Below, one piece after another: positions 1 through 7,265 of a DNA stretch of 18,637 bases. Position numbers and translations under genes: made by a program. A model generated the notes under the pieces. That model was not told the origin of the DNA. It worked only from the letters and a program-made list of their open reading frames with translations, and did no database searches. Position 1 is the stretch's first letter. Every line of letters begins with the position of its first letter. The stretch lies in NCBI GenBank assembly GCA_964407525.1, contig CAYOWC010000072.1:1-18637 (forward strand), written 5' to 3'. This DNA comes from DUZB01 sp964407525. GTDB lineage: Bacteria; Desulfobacterota; DSM-4660; Desulfatiglandales; Desulfatiglandaceae.

Positions 1-140
1 AATCATAATCATACTCCTTTTAACCTATTCCAGGGCTCTTCGATTATGATTACGAGTAAGATTATGAGTAAGAAAACAACTCTAATGGCCGACGTTAGGA
101 CCAAGCCGTGCACATTGAACCGCTGCACCCGGAATTGTAT

Positions 141-209
141 TTAATTAAAAACAGCTTGACAATCGGAGTGTATATGTAATTAAATGATTAATCAAGTTTT
201 TAATTAAAA
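141..209. promoter_or_regulatory. Putative promoter/operator region of the GntR regulator gene
   Basis: A TTGACA hexamer at 156-161 resembles a sigma-70 -35 box. AT-rich -10 candidates lie about 15-17 bases downstream (around 177-184), but none is a good TATAAT. The 11-mer TTTAATTAAAA occurs exactly twice (140-150 and 199-209), with a related TAATTAAATGATTA at 177-190 between them. Paired AT-rich palindromes around a promoter just ahead of a GntR gene would fit an autoregulatory operator. The operator role is inferred from position and symmetry only. Confidence 0.4.
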
Positions 210-226
210 TCGTTTCTCGAGAAAAA

Positions 227-928
227 ATGGCCAGACAAAAAAAAGGAAAAACTTCAGACCAGAACGGTGAGCACAGCCAGAAGGCCTATAAAGGCATCCG
301 GCGGTTACTCTATTTCAACGAACTTATTCCCGGGCAAAAAATCTCTTGCCGTGAGGTTGCAGGCAAACTGGAAATGAGTTTGACACCGGTTATTCAGGCT
401 CTGAAACTTATGGAAATTCAAGGCTTTGTACGTCATGAACCCAACAGGGGCTTTTTTCTTACTCCCTTCAGCATGGAGGAAGTGAAAGAGATTTATGAGC
501 TTCGACAGCTCATTGAACCCTCGTTGCTCCCTGCGGCAATTTCGCGCCTTGATGACTCGGGAATAAAGAATTTGAAAAAGGCTCTGGATGCGCATATTTC
601 GGCTCGCCAGGAGTCATTTATGCAGGATCGCCTACTCAAAAATGTTGAATTTCATTTGTCTCTGGCGTCTCTTTCCGGGTGGGCCACGCATATAAGAATT
701 CTGAAACAGATGTATAACCTGCTGTTCCTGAAATACGGAGGAAATTATCTCCCGGTGGCCTTTACGAGGTCAGTAAATGATCATCATCAGGAGATTTACG
801 ATGCAGTCTGCGCTAGGAATGTGGTGCTGGCGCAGGAGATTCTTACTACTCATATTGTGGATGTGAAGGAAAGAGTCCTGGAGAGTGCCGAAAAAATGAG
901 GGCGCAGGTGGAAGTCCCTGATTTCTGA
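227..928 (+). CDS. GntR-family transcriptional regulator, FadR/FCD subfamily
   Basis: A 233-residue DNA-binding regulator. An N-terminal winged helix-turn-helix (about residues 18-80) contains the typical GntR stretch around SLTPVIQALKLMEIQGFV. A C-terminal all-helical FCD effector domain (about 88-220) follows. His143 (EFHLSL), His186/187 (NDHHQEIYDA) and His209 sit where FCD proteins usually hold a metal ion next to the ligand pocket. FCD regulators normally sense small organic acids or acyl compounds. Lying 322 bases upstream of the dehydratase-like gene in the same direction, it probably controls that gene and perhaps the oxidase unit beyond. The start at 227 has only a weak GA-rich ribosome site. 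The effector cannot be predicted. Confidence 0.9.
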   Translation: MARQKKGKTSDQNGEHSQKAYKGIRRLLYFNELIPGQKISCREVAGKLEMSLTPVIQALKLMEIQGFVRHEPNRGFFLTPFSMEEVKEIYELRQLIEPSLLPAAISRLDDSGIKNLKKALDAHISARQESFMQDRLLKNVEFHLSLASLSGWATHIRILKQMYNLLFLKYGGNYLPVAFTRSVNDHHQEIYDAVCARNVVLAQEILTTHIVDVKERVLESAEKMRAQVEVPDF

Positions 929-1010
929 TGTTGGAAAACCATGAAACCACTTGGTATCCTTCATTTAAGCCAAGAAGTCGTTTAGACTTTCGTGATTTCG
1001 TGTTTTGAAG

Positions 1011-1085
1011 AGAAATTGGAAACTTGAAATTGGCCTCCGGCTCGTAGAGGTGAGCCTACGCCTCGGAGAGAAATTGGGAAAAAAC
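1011..1085. repeat. Intergenic repeat with hairpin flanked by GAAATTGG units
   Basis: The 322-base gap between the regulator and the dehydratase-like gene holds no convincing gene. It contains a hairpin: CTCCG (1035-1039) and CGTAG (1043-1047) pair with CTACG (1056-1060) and CGGAG (1064-1068) around an 8-base loop, with a 3x3 internal mismatch. GAAATTGG-type units lie on both sides (AGAAATTGG, GAAATTGG and GAGAAATTGGG), which makes it look like a dispersed intergenic repeat. The rest of the gap (about 1086-1230) shows nothing I can identify apart from the AAGGAGG ribosome site before 1251. Confidence 0.5.
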
Positions 1086-1250
1086 CAGGTCCAATGTGTT
1101 GTCAAATTTCGAATTTCCACTTTCAGCATCCGATTATCCGTTTCGACTTCCGACTTTAGATCGGAAAATGCAACCTCATGTCGGGAAAAAGGGTGAACTT
1201 TTGCGTGAAGGATGCCAACCATTTTATCAGAAACTAAGGAGGATTGAAAG

Positions 1251-2687
1251 ATGGCCGTAATGACCAAAGACGAATATATCGATTCGTTGAGAAAATTAAA
1301 CCCCACAGTGTACATGTTTGGGAAAAAAATTGATAATGTAGTGGACAATCCACGGATTCGAGCCGGCATTGAGGCGACGGGGGCGACCTATGAGGTAGCC
1401 AATATGGAAGAAACGAAGGATCTGGCGGTGACCACAAGTCCTTTGATTGATGAACCCGTTAACCGCTTTACACTTCCCCCGTCTTCCATTGAAGACCTTG
1501 TGGCCAGGGTTAAATTGAATCGAAAGCTGGGGAACTTTGTGGGCACCTGCCACCAGCGCTGCACAGGGCTGGACTGCCTCTGCACATTGTCTATCGTAAC
1601 CTATGATATCGATCAGAAATACGGAACGACTTATAATAAAAATTTCAAGGAGTTCCTGAAATATGTCCAGAAGAATGACCTGACATGCAATGCCGGTGTT
1701 ACCGATATGAAGGGCGATCGAGGTGTGGCGCCTAGTGCCCAGTCCGATCCGGACATGTATTTGAGAGTTGTTGAAAAGAGGGATGACGGTATTGTAGTGC
1801 GCGGCGCCAAGGCTCACCAGACGGGGTCCTTGTCTTCCCACGAAGTGATTGTGTTGCCCACACGCGCCATGAAGCCCGGTGATGAAGATTACGCTGTTGC
1901 ATTTGCCGTTCCCCAGGACGCTCCCGGTCTCATCCACGTGGTTGGGAGATCCACTCTGGATATGCGCGAGCTTGATGGGTGCGATATGGGAAATGTGCAC
2001 TATTCAAAATACTGTCCTACGCTTATTTTTAATGACGTCTTCGTCCCCTGGGAAAAGGTCTTCATGTGTGGAGAAACCGAGTTTGCCGTGGACATGGTGG
2101 TCAAATTTTCCTCCTTTCACCGACAAAGCCATGGGGGTTGCAAGTCCGGAAAAATTGATTGCATGATCGGGGCGGCCCTGTCCATGATGGATTACAATGG
2201 CACCGGCAAGGTAGGCCATCACAAACAGAAAGTTATTGATATGATCCATCGGGCAGAAACCCTTTATGGATGCTGTCTGGCTTCTTCGTACGAAGGGTCA
2301 GAACAACCGTCGGGGACTTATTTTATTGATACGGTGTTAGCCAATGCTTCAAAGATCCACGAAGGCAAGGAACTTTCGGAAGCCATTCGGCTCATGGTAG
2401 ACATCAGCGGCGGTTTTGTGGCCGATATGCCGTCGGACCGGGATTTTGAAAATCCGGAAGTGGGTGATCTTTTAAAGAAATACATGAAGGGCGCTGAGGG
2501 AGTGCCGGTTGAAAATCGGATCAAAATGTTTCGTCTGGTAGAGAAAATGGCCCTGGAAAGTGCAGATACGATTTCCGACATCCACGGAGGCGGCTCTCCG
2601 GAAGCCCATCGCATAACGATTCTGCGCGAGAGCGACCTGGAATCAAAAAAGCGGGCTGCGAGGCGGCTTGCGGGAATTGATGGCTGA
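1251..2687 (+). CDS. 4-hydroxybutyryl-CoA dehydratase / vinylacetyl-CoA isomerase family protein (divergent active site)
   Basis: A 478-residue cytoplasmic flavoprotein of the AbfD/4-hydroxyphenylacetate 3-hydroxylase family. Characterised AbfD uses FAD and a [4Fe-4S] cluster to turn 4-hydroxybutyryl-CoA into crotonyl-CoA by a radical route. The cluster ligands are present: Cys100 and Cys104 in CHQRCTG, His290 and Cys297 in FHRQSHGGCK (clostridial C99, C103, H292, C299). Gln102, Thr191 and Lys298 also match known active-site positions. Two catalytic positions differ: the place of Tyr296 is His294, and the place of Glu257, by unbroken spacing, is Cys255. The cofactors are therefore probably bound, but the substrate or reaction may differ. 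It starts 12 bases or less after a strong AAGGAGG site and ends just before a hairpin, so it is probably transcribed alone. Family certain; reaction uncertain. Confidence 0.88.
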   Translation: MAVMTKDEYIDSLRKLNPTVYMFGKKIDNVVDNPRIRAGIEATGATYEVANMEETKDLAVTTSPLIDEPVNRFTLPPSSIEDLVARVKLNRKLGNFVGTCHQRCTGLDCLCTLSIVTYDIDQKYGTTYNKNFKEFLKYVQKNDLTCNAGVTDMKGDRGVAPSAQSDPDMYLRVVEKRDDGIVVRGAKAHQTGSLSSHEVIVLPTRAMKPGDEDYAVAFAVPQDAPGLIHVVGRSTLDMRELDGCDMGNVHYSKYCPTLIFNDVFVPWEKVFMCGETEFAVDMVVKFSSFHRQSHGGCKSGKIDCMIGAALSMMDYNGTGKVGHHKQKVIDMIHRAETLYGCCLASSYEGSEQPSGTYFIDTVLANASKIHEGKELSEAIRLMVDISGGFVADMPSDRDFENPEVGDLLKKYMKGAEGVPVENRIKMFRLVEKMALESADTISDIHGGGSPEAHRITILRESDLESKKRAARRLAGIDG

Positions 2688-2711
2688 TTTTTCCGTACCG
2701 GGTTATTGACT

Positions 2712-2758
2712 CAAAGCGCATTTTCCCGTATACAGTCCAACGTGGAAAATGCGCTTTG
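2712..2758 (+). terminator. Strong hairpin after the dehydratase-like gene
   Basis: A perfect 15-bp inverted repeat (CAAAGCGCATTTTCC at 2712-2726 with its complement at 2744-2758) and a 17-base loop lies 24 bases after the stop codon. The T-tract after it is poor (TTACTAT), so it may act as a weak intrinsic terminator or an mRNA 3' stabiliser. Confidence 0.65.
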
Positions 2759-2777
2759 TTACTATAGGATTTAGGAA

Positions 2778-3066
2778 CAATACCCGTGAATGAATGAAAT
2801 TCATGCCGATTTCCGGTGAAAAATTTCGAGATCCTGTCCTCGCCGAGGTGTCAGGTGTCGGGTGTCGGGGCTCCGGGTCCGATATTCCAGAAATGTGATT
2901 TTAAACAGCAGCACTCTATGATTCTATGTTGAATCAATCGAATGACAACAAGTTTTTTCCTGACACCCGAAACCTGACACCTTAAAAAGGTCTATAAGAG
3001 AGCAAAGTCGAGTAACGCGCAAATGCCTGGCAAACAAAGGTGAATGGAATAAATTCACGGGTATTG
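2778..3066. repeat. Nested inverted-repeat element between the dehydratase-like gene and the oxidase operon
   Basis: The 399-base spacer holds no gene but has two nested inverted repeats. The outer pair is a perfect 14-mer, CAATACCCGTGAAT at 2778-2791 and its complement at 3053-3066, each flanked by GGATTTAGGAA. The inner pair has 24-base arms (2846-2869 and 2959-2982) that match at 22 of 24 positions and consist of GGTGTC/GACACC units. It looks like a non-coding mobile or dispersed repeat (MITE-like); no transposase is present. The right outer arm lies just ahead of the oxidase gene and may affect its leader RNA. Confidence 0.6.
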
Positions 3067-3086
3067 GATTTAGGAAGAAAGGGAAG

Positions 3087-4568
3087 ATGACAAAACAACA
3101 TGATGTGATCATTATCGGTGCAGGGGTTGTTGGAAACGCCATCGCGAGGGAGCTTTCCCGTTTTGATCTAAATGTGGCGGTCGTTGAAAAGGAGCTGGAT
3201 GTTGCCATGGGAACCAGTTCTCGAAACAGCGGTGTGATCCATTCCGGAATACATTATAAACCGGGAACGACCAGGGCCTTGCTCAATGTACAGGGCAATG
3301 CCATGATGACTGACCTGTGCAGGGAATTGAAGGTCAAAATTGAATATATCGGGAAACTGACCGTTGCCCAGGATGACACCGATGTGAAAGCGCTGGAAAG
3401 GCTGAAAGAACAGGGTGAGGCCAACGGCGTACCTGGATTGGAGATTATCAATCGCACCCAGATGCAGCAGCGACAGCCTGGCGTTGGAGGAATAAAGGCC
3501 CTGTGGTCTCCAACAACCGGTATTATCTGCCCCTATGGCTTGACCATTGCTCTTGCTGAAAACGCCGTGGCGAACGGTGTTACCTTCTATCTCGGGAATG
3601 CGGTGAAGTCATTATCGTGGTCTGATGGCCGGTTCTCCATGACCACATCTACGGGTGAACAATTTGTCTCTCCCATCGTGATTAATGCGGCCGGCCTTTA
3701 TGCCGATGAGATCTGCCGCATGTTGGGCATTGAGGAGTATCGGATTTACCCCTGCCGAGGCGAATATCTGATTTTAGACAAACGACTTGAAGGTACTCTG
3801 TCTGTCCTGGTGTACCCGGCTCCACGAAAGGGAAAGGCGGGATTAGGCATTCATCTTACCAACACGGTGGATGGAAACATTCTCATTGGCCCAAGCAACG
3901 AGTATGTTGATGCCCCGGATGATTATGCCTCTACGGCAGAGATTATGGCGCAGCTCAAAAAAGAAGGCCACGAATTGCTCCAGGAGTTGTCTACATCGGA
4001 TTTTATTCGCAATTTTTCCGGGCTTCGACCCAAACAGGTCCCTCCCGAAGTAGGTGGATTTAAGGATTTTGTTATCGAAAGCAGAAAAGATTTTCCCGGG
4101 TTTATCAACCTGCTGGGAATTGAAAGTCCCGGGCTGACCTGTTCGCCGGCCATTGCCGTCATGATTCGTGAGATGGTTGCTAAAAAAAAGCCGCTTACCC
4201 CCAGGGAAGATTTTATATCTGAAAGGCCCGGACTATCCGGTTTCTTTTCGGAACGAACGGCCGAGGAAAAATCTGATCTGGTGCTCCAGAATCCGGATTA
4301 CGGGGAAATCGTTTGTCGGTGCGAGCAGATTACGAAGAAGGAAGTGCTTGATGCCATTGAAAATCCATTGGGTGTAAGAACCATAGCGGGTATCAAATAC
4401 CGGTCACGCGCAATGATGGGGAGGTGCCAGGGAGGATTTTGCATGCCCCGCATCGTACAGATCCTGGAAAAGGATTTTGGCTACCGACCTGAAGATTATC
4501 TGTTATTCAGTGAAAACTCGCCCCTTTTTTCAGGGCGTATCAGAGAGGGGAGTTCGAGCCATGCTTAG
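3087..4568 (+). CDS. FAD-dependent oxidoreductase, GlpA/LhgO-like, with C-terminal BFD-type [2Fe-2S] domain
   Basis: A 493-residue protein. A DAO-type FAD fold runs from about residue 5 to 365, with GAGVVG (11-16) binding the ADP part and the active-site-like SGVIHSGIHY (48-57) typical of L-2-hydroxyglutarate oxidase and anaerobic glycerol-3-phosphate dehydrogenase A relatives. A BFD-like [2Fe-2S] domain follows, with Cys410, Cys412, Cys447 and Cys452 (CRC and CQGGFC). It probably removes two electrons from a hydroxy acid or a similar compound and passes them to its partner flavoprotein. It is the first gene of a three-gene unit; its end overlaps the next gene by 8 bases. GlpA is the closest named relative, but no glycerol genes are nearby, so I do not assign the substrate. 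A GAAAGGGAAG ribosome site precedes the ATG. Confidence 0.88.
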   Translation: MTKQHDVIIIGAGVVGNAIARELSRFDLNVAVVEKELDVAMGTSSRNSGVIHSGIHYKPGTTRALLNVQGNAMMTDLCRELKVKIEYIGKLTVAQDDTDVKALERLKEQGEANGVPGLEIINRTQMQQRQPGVGGIKALWSPTTGIICPYGLTIALAENAVANGVTFYLGNAVKSLSWSDGRFSMTTSTGEQFVSPIVINAAGLYADEICRMLGIEEYRIYPCRGEYLILDKRLEGTLSVLVYPAPRKGKAGLGIHLTNTVDGNILIGPSNEYVDAPDDYASTAEIMAQLKKEGHELLQELSTSDFIRNFSGLRPKQVPPEVGGFKDFVIESRKDFPGFINLLGIESPGLTCSPAIAVMIREMVAKKKPLTPREDFISERPGLSGFFSERTAEEKSDLVLQNPDYGEIVCRCEQITKKEVLDAIENPLGVRTIAGIKYRSRAMMGRCQGGFCMPRIVQILEKDFGYRPEDYLLFSENSPLFSGRIREGSSSHA

Positions 4569-5802
4569 GTTGAAACGTGACCTGGTTATTATCGGTGGAG
4601 GACCGGCGGGACTGTCTGCAGCCATTGCAGCCAAAAAAAACGGATGCGGCGACGTGGTGCTCATTGAGCGGGACAAAATACTGGGTGGTATTTTGAACCA
4701 ATGCATCCATGATGGTTTTGGCCTGCACCGGTTCGGGGAGGCCTTGACCGGTCCGGAATATGCACAGCGCTATGTGGACGAATTTCATGATCTGGGCATT
4801 GAGGCTATGTTGGGAACGATTGTTCTGTCCATGGATCAAAATCGCAGGTTACAGGTGAGTTCTCGAAAAGGGTTTGTCGAGATTGATGCGGACGCCATTG
4901 TACTGGCCATGGGCTGTCGTGAACGGACTGCCGGCGCCATTTCCCTTCCTGGGACCCGTCCCGCTGGTATTTATACTGCTGGGGCTGCACAGAATATGAT
5001 TAACCTGCAGAATATCATGGTAGGAAAAAAGGCGGTCATTTTAGGTTCCGGTGATATCGGTATGATCATGGCCCGGAGGATGGTTCTTGAGGGGGCGGCC
5101 GTAGAGGCCGTTTTTGAGATTCTTCCCTATCCCAGCGGACTGCAGCGAAATATTCAGCAATGCCTGAACGACTACGGTATCCCCCTCTTCCTCAGTACTA
5201 CCGTTACCGAGGTGCACGGCGGGGATCGATTAACCGGGATTACCATGGCAGAGGTGGACGAAAAAAGGCAACCCATTACAGGAACCAGCCGATTTGTGGC
5301 CTGTGATACGCTTCTTCTGTCCATAGGGCTGATTCCTGAAAACGAACTTACCCGCCAGGCTTCCATCGCTATTGCTCCGAGGACCAGCGGCGCGTTCGTG
5401 GATGACATGTTGATGACCAGCATCCCGGGAATTTTTTCCTGCGGCAATGTGCTCCACGTACATGACCTGGTGGACCACGTTTCGGAAGAAGCTTCCCAGG
5501 CCGGTGTATTTGCCGTTACCTATTTGAACGGTGCAATGCCGGAAAAAAAGAACACTGTGAAGATTGAGCCGGGCAGGGGAGTCGGTTACGTGATGCCCCA
5601 GGAAGCAAGTGGGTTACAGGATTTCACCATTTCTCTAAGAGTTTCACAACCAGGCCGGGATCAGTACGTATGTGTTCGGGATGATGGCCGTAAGGTTGTC
5701 CGAAAGAAGCAAATTTGTCTGCACCCGGCGGAAATGGTCCGTATCAAAGTGAAGGCGGAAAAATTGGAATCCGCCAAAGTTCTGGAGGTAGGAATCGAAT
5801 GA
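4561..5802 (+). CDS. FAD/NAD(P)-binding oxidoreductase, GlpB-like partner subunit
   Basis: A 413-residue pyridine-nucleotide-disulfide-type oxidoreductase. The first dinucleotide fold has GGGPAG at 12-17; the second, at about 157-170, has VILGSGDIG. GCRERT at 118-123 and the late CGNVLHVHDLVDHV segment are typical of the partner of GlpA-like oxidases. The ATG at 4561 is preferred because GAGGGGAG sits in front of it and it overlaps the upstream stop by 8 bases; the frame is open further upstream, but that stretch lies inside the previous gene. It probably relays electrons between the GlpA-like subunit and NAD(P) or another carrier. No membrane segments are seen. Confidence 0.88.
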   Translation: MLRLKRDLVIIGGGPAGLSAAIAAKKNGCGDVVLIERDKILGGILNQCIHDGFGLHRFGEALTGPEYAQRYVDEFHDLGIEAMLGTIVLSMDQNRRLQVSSRKGFVEIDADAIVLAMGCRERTAGAISLPGTRPAGIYTAGAAQNMINLQNIMVGKKAVILGSGDIGMIMARRMVLEGAAVEAVFEILPYPSGLQRNIQQCLNDYGIPLFLSTTVTEVHGGDRLTGITMAEVDEKRQPITGTSRFVACDTLLLSIGLIPENELTRQASIAIAPRTSGAFVDDMLMTSIPGIFSCGNVLHVHDLVDHVSEEASQAGVFAVTYLNGAMPEKKNTVKIEPGRGVGYVMPQEASGLQDFTISLRVSQPGRDQYVCVRDDGRKVVRKKQICLHPAEMVRIKVKAEKLESAKVLEVGIE

Positions 5803-6176
5803 ACAAGAAGGAGTTAATTTGTATTGTCTGCCCCAATGGATGTCTGTTAGAGGCCGAGATAGAAGACGGGAATGGGGTTAAAAAAGTTGGAGAAGTGACC
5901 GGGAACTTGTGTGAAAAAGGGCCGGTCTGGGCCCAGCAGGAACTGACAAATCCGGTGCGGACTATCGCCAGTAACGTGCTGGTTGCCGGAGGGGATTTTG
6001 ACCTGGTGAGCGTTCGTACGGACGCGGCCATTCCCCTCGGGAAAATCATGGATGTGATGGCGGATGTCAAGAAAATCCAGATCGCTGCGCCTGTGAGGAT
6101 CGGCGATGTTTTGATAAAGAACCCGGGGGGAACATCCTGCAATATTATTGCTACGAGGCATGTGAACGTTATTTGA
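5799..6176 (+). CDS. DUF1667 protein, third subunit of the GlpA/GlpB-like unit
   Basis: A 125-residue small protein with a zinc-finger-like or Fe-S-like N-terminus: Cys8, Cys11, Cys15 and Cys38 (CIVCPNGC and NLCEKG). This is the DUF1667 pattern, a family regularly found after GlpA-like and GlpB-like flavoproteins, where it presumably completes the complex. Its ATG overlaps the previous stop as ATGA (5799-5802), a sign of translational coupling. Its stop codon overlaps the end of the convergent thioesterase gene by 8 bases (6169-6176). The exact role in the complex is unknown. Confidence 0.85.
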   Translation: MNKKELICIVCPNGCLLEAEIEDGNGVKKVGEVTGNLCEKGPVWAQQELTNPVRTIASNVLVAGGDFDLVSVRTDAAIPLGKIMDVMADVKKIQIAAPVRIGDVLIKNPGGTSCNIIATRHVNVI

Positions 6177-6576
6177 GTTCCACAGTGACGCCATCGGCCT
6201 CTGCTCCCGGCTCGAGAACCATCATGCGTACGCGACCCGTAGCCACCAGCCTGTCCCGGTCATCACGAATGCGTGCTTCCCACACATGGGACCGCCTTCC
6301 CATTACAAGTGGCCTGGCGGTGCAACGGATTGTGCCTGATCGAACTGCCCTGAGAAAAGATGTCGTGTTTTCCAGCCCCACAGAGCTTTTCCCCTCAGCA
6401 AATACATTCAAGGCAGAACCGGTACTGCAGGTCGTCTCAATCATTGCGGCATAAAGTCCCCCGTGAACCAGCCCGTAAGGTTGTTGATGGCACTCGCCGA
6501 TCATAATTTCCGAGACAAATTTTTCCGGGACAGCCTTGATGAATCGAAGTCCCATCGCCTTGTTGAATCCCCCAAG
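6169..6576 (-). CDS. PaaI-type hotdog-fold thioesterase (5' end in assembly gap)
   Basis: A hotdog-fold acyl-CoA thioesterase of the PaaI/DUF4442-like group. QPYGLVHGG (His31-Gly32-Gly33 counted from the first visible ATG) followed by Glu40 is the catalytic motif on the central helix. An ATG at 6555 could start a 128-residue protein, but the frame stays open upstream with GGFNKA before it. This is typical of the N-terminal part of the family, so the real start probably lies in the N run. It would hydrolyse a CoA thioester made by the pathway or rescue CoA from dead-end products. It is the last gene of the minus-strand cluster and meets the DUF1667 gene tail to tail with an 8-base overlap. Confidence 0.82.
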   Translation of the reverse strand, partial: LGGFNKAMGLRFIKAVPEKFVSEIMIGECHQQPYGLVHGGLYAAMIETTCSTGSALNVFAEGKSSVGLENTTSFLRAVRSGTIRCTARPLVMGRRSHVWEARIRDDRDRLVATGRVRMMVLEPGAEADGVTVELK

Positions 6577-6676
6577 NNNNNNNNNNNNNNNNNNNNNNNN
6601 NNNNNNNNNNNNNNNNNNNNNNNNNNNNNNNNNNNNNNNNNNNNNNNNNNNNNNNNNNNNNNNNNNNNNNNNNNNN
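6577..6676. other. Assembly gap (100 Ns)
   Basis: Exactly 100 Ns, the usual placeholder for a scaffold gap of unknown size. It removes the 3' end of the crotonase gene and the 5' end of the thioesterase gene. One or more whole genes could be missing between them. Confidence 0.98.
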
Positions 6677-7252
6677 AGCGGCTTCTTTTAACGATTCCTC
6701 TTCCAGGTCCTCGGTGGTGAAAAGCCTATCCACCAATTGTATTTCCTTCGCCTCGGACATGGACACGAAATTCCCGTAGTAGAGCATCCGCGTTGCCGCC
6801 CGGTCTCCGACCAGCTGTCTGAGAAGAAGATCGGGCAGGTATGGTACGGGAACTCCCAGTTTTATTTCATTCAAGCCTAGTTTCTTCTCATTGTCAGCGC
6901 CAAAACGATAATCGCAGCAGAGGGCAAAGATCGTTCCCCCAGCGATAGCATGGCCTTCCACGGCACAGATGGTTGGGAAAGGCATGGTAAAGAGATCAAA
7001 GGTGATGTCATTGAACTTTTCCCAGAACACCGTCATCTCGCTTCGATCCAGTTTCAGCAGGCTGGGTAGATCAAGGCCGATGGAAAAAAATTTGCTTCCA
7101 CCGGCCAGAACCATCCCTTTGTATTCTTTCCTGATATGTTTCAACGCGTCGGAAAAGTCATCGACCAATTCGGGGCTGATGGCGTTGGTAACACCATTTC
7201 TCAACCGCAGCATGGCTACCTGGTCTCGTTCTTCAATCGTCACATTGTTCAT
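6677..7252 (-). CDS. Crotonase-family protein, probably delta3-delta2-enoyl-CoA isomerase-like (3' end in gap)
   Basis: 192 residues are visible before the N run; crotonases are usually about 250-265 long. The oxyanion-hole segments GGSKFFSIGLDL (51-62) and VEGHAIAGG (98-106) are clear. In classical enoyl-CoA hydratase two glutamates act, Glu144 in GGGCE and Glu164 in QPE. Here the first is replaced by Ile108 (AGGTIF) while the second is kept as Glu129 (GLNE). One glutamate with a GLNE context is the pattern of enoyl-CoA isomerases, so moving a double bond is more likely than adding water. The ATG at 7252 has TTTGGAG before it. The gene starts 13 bases after the aminotransferase stop, so the two are probably cotranscribed. 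Confidence 0.82.
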
Positions 7253-7265
7253 GGTAGACTCCAAA

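Noticed and set aside
1296..2000. 234-codon minus-strand frame inside the dehydratase-like gene
   Set aside because: It is the antisense shadow of a gene with a full set of family motifs.
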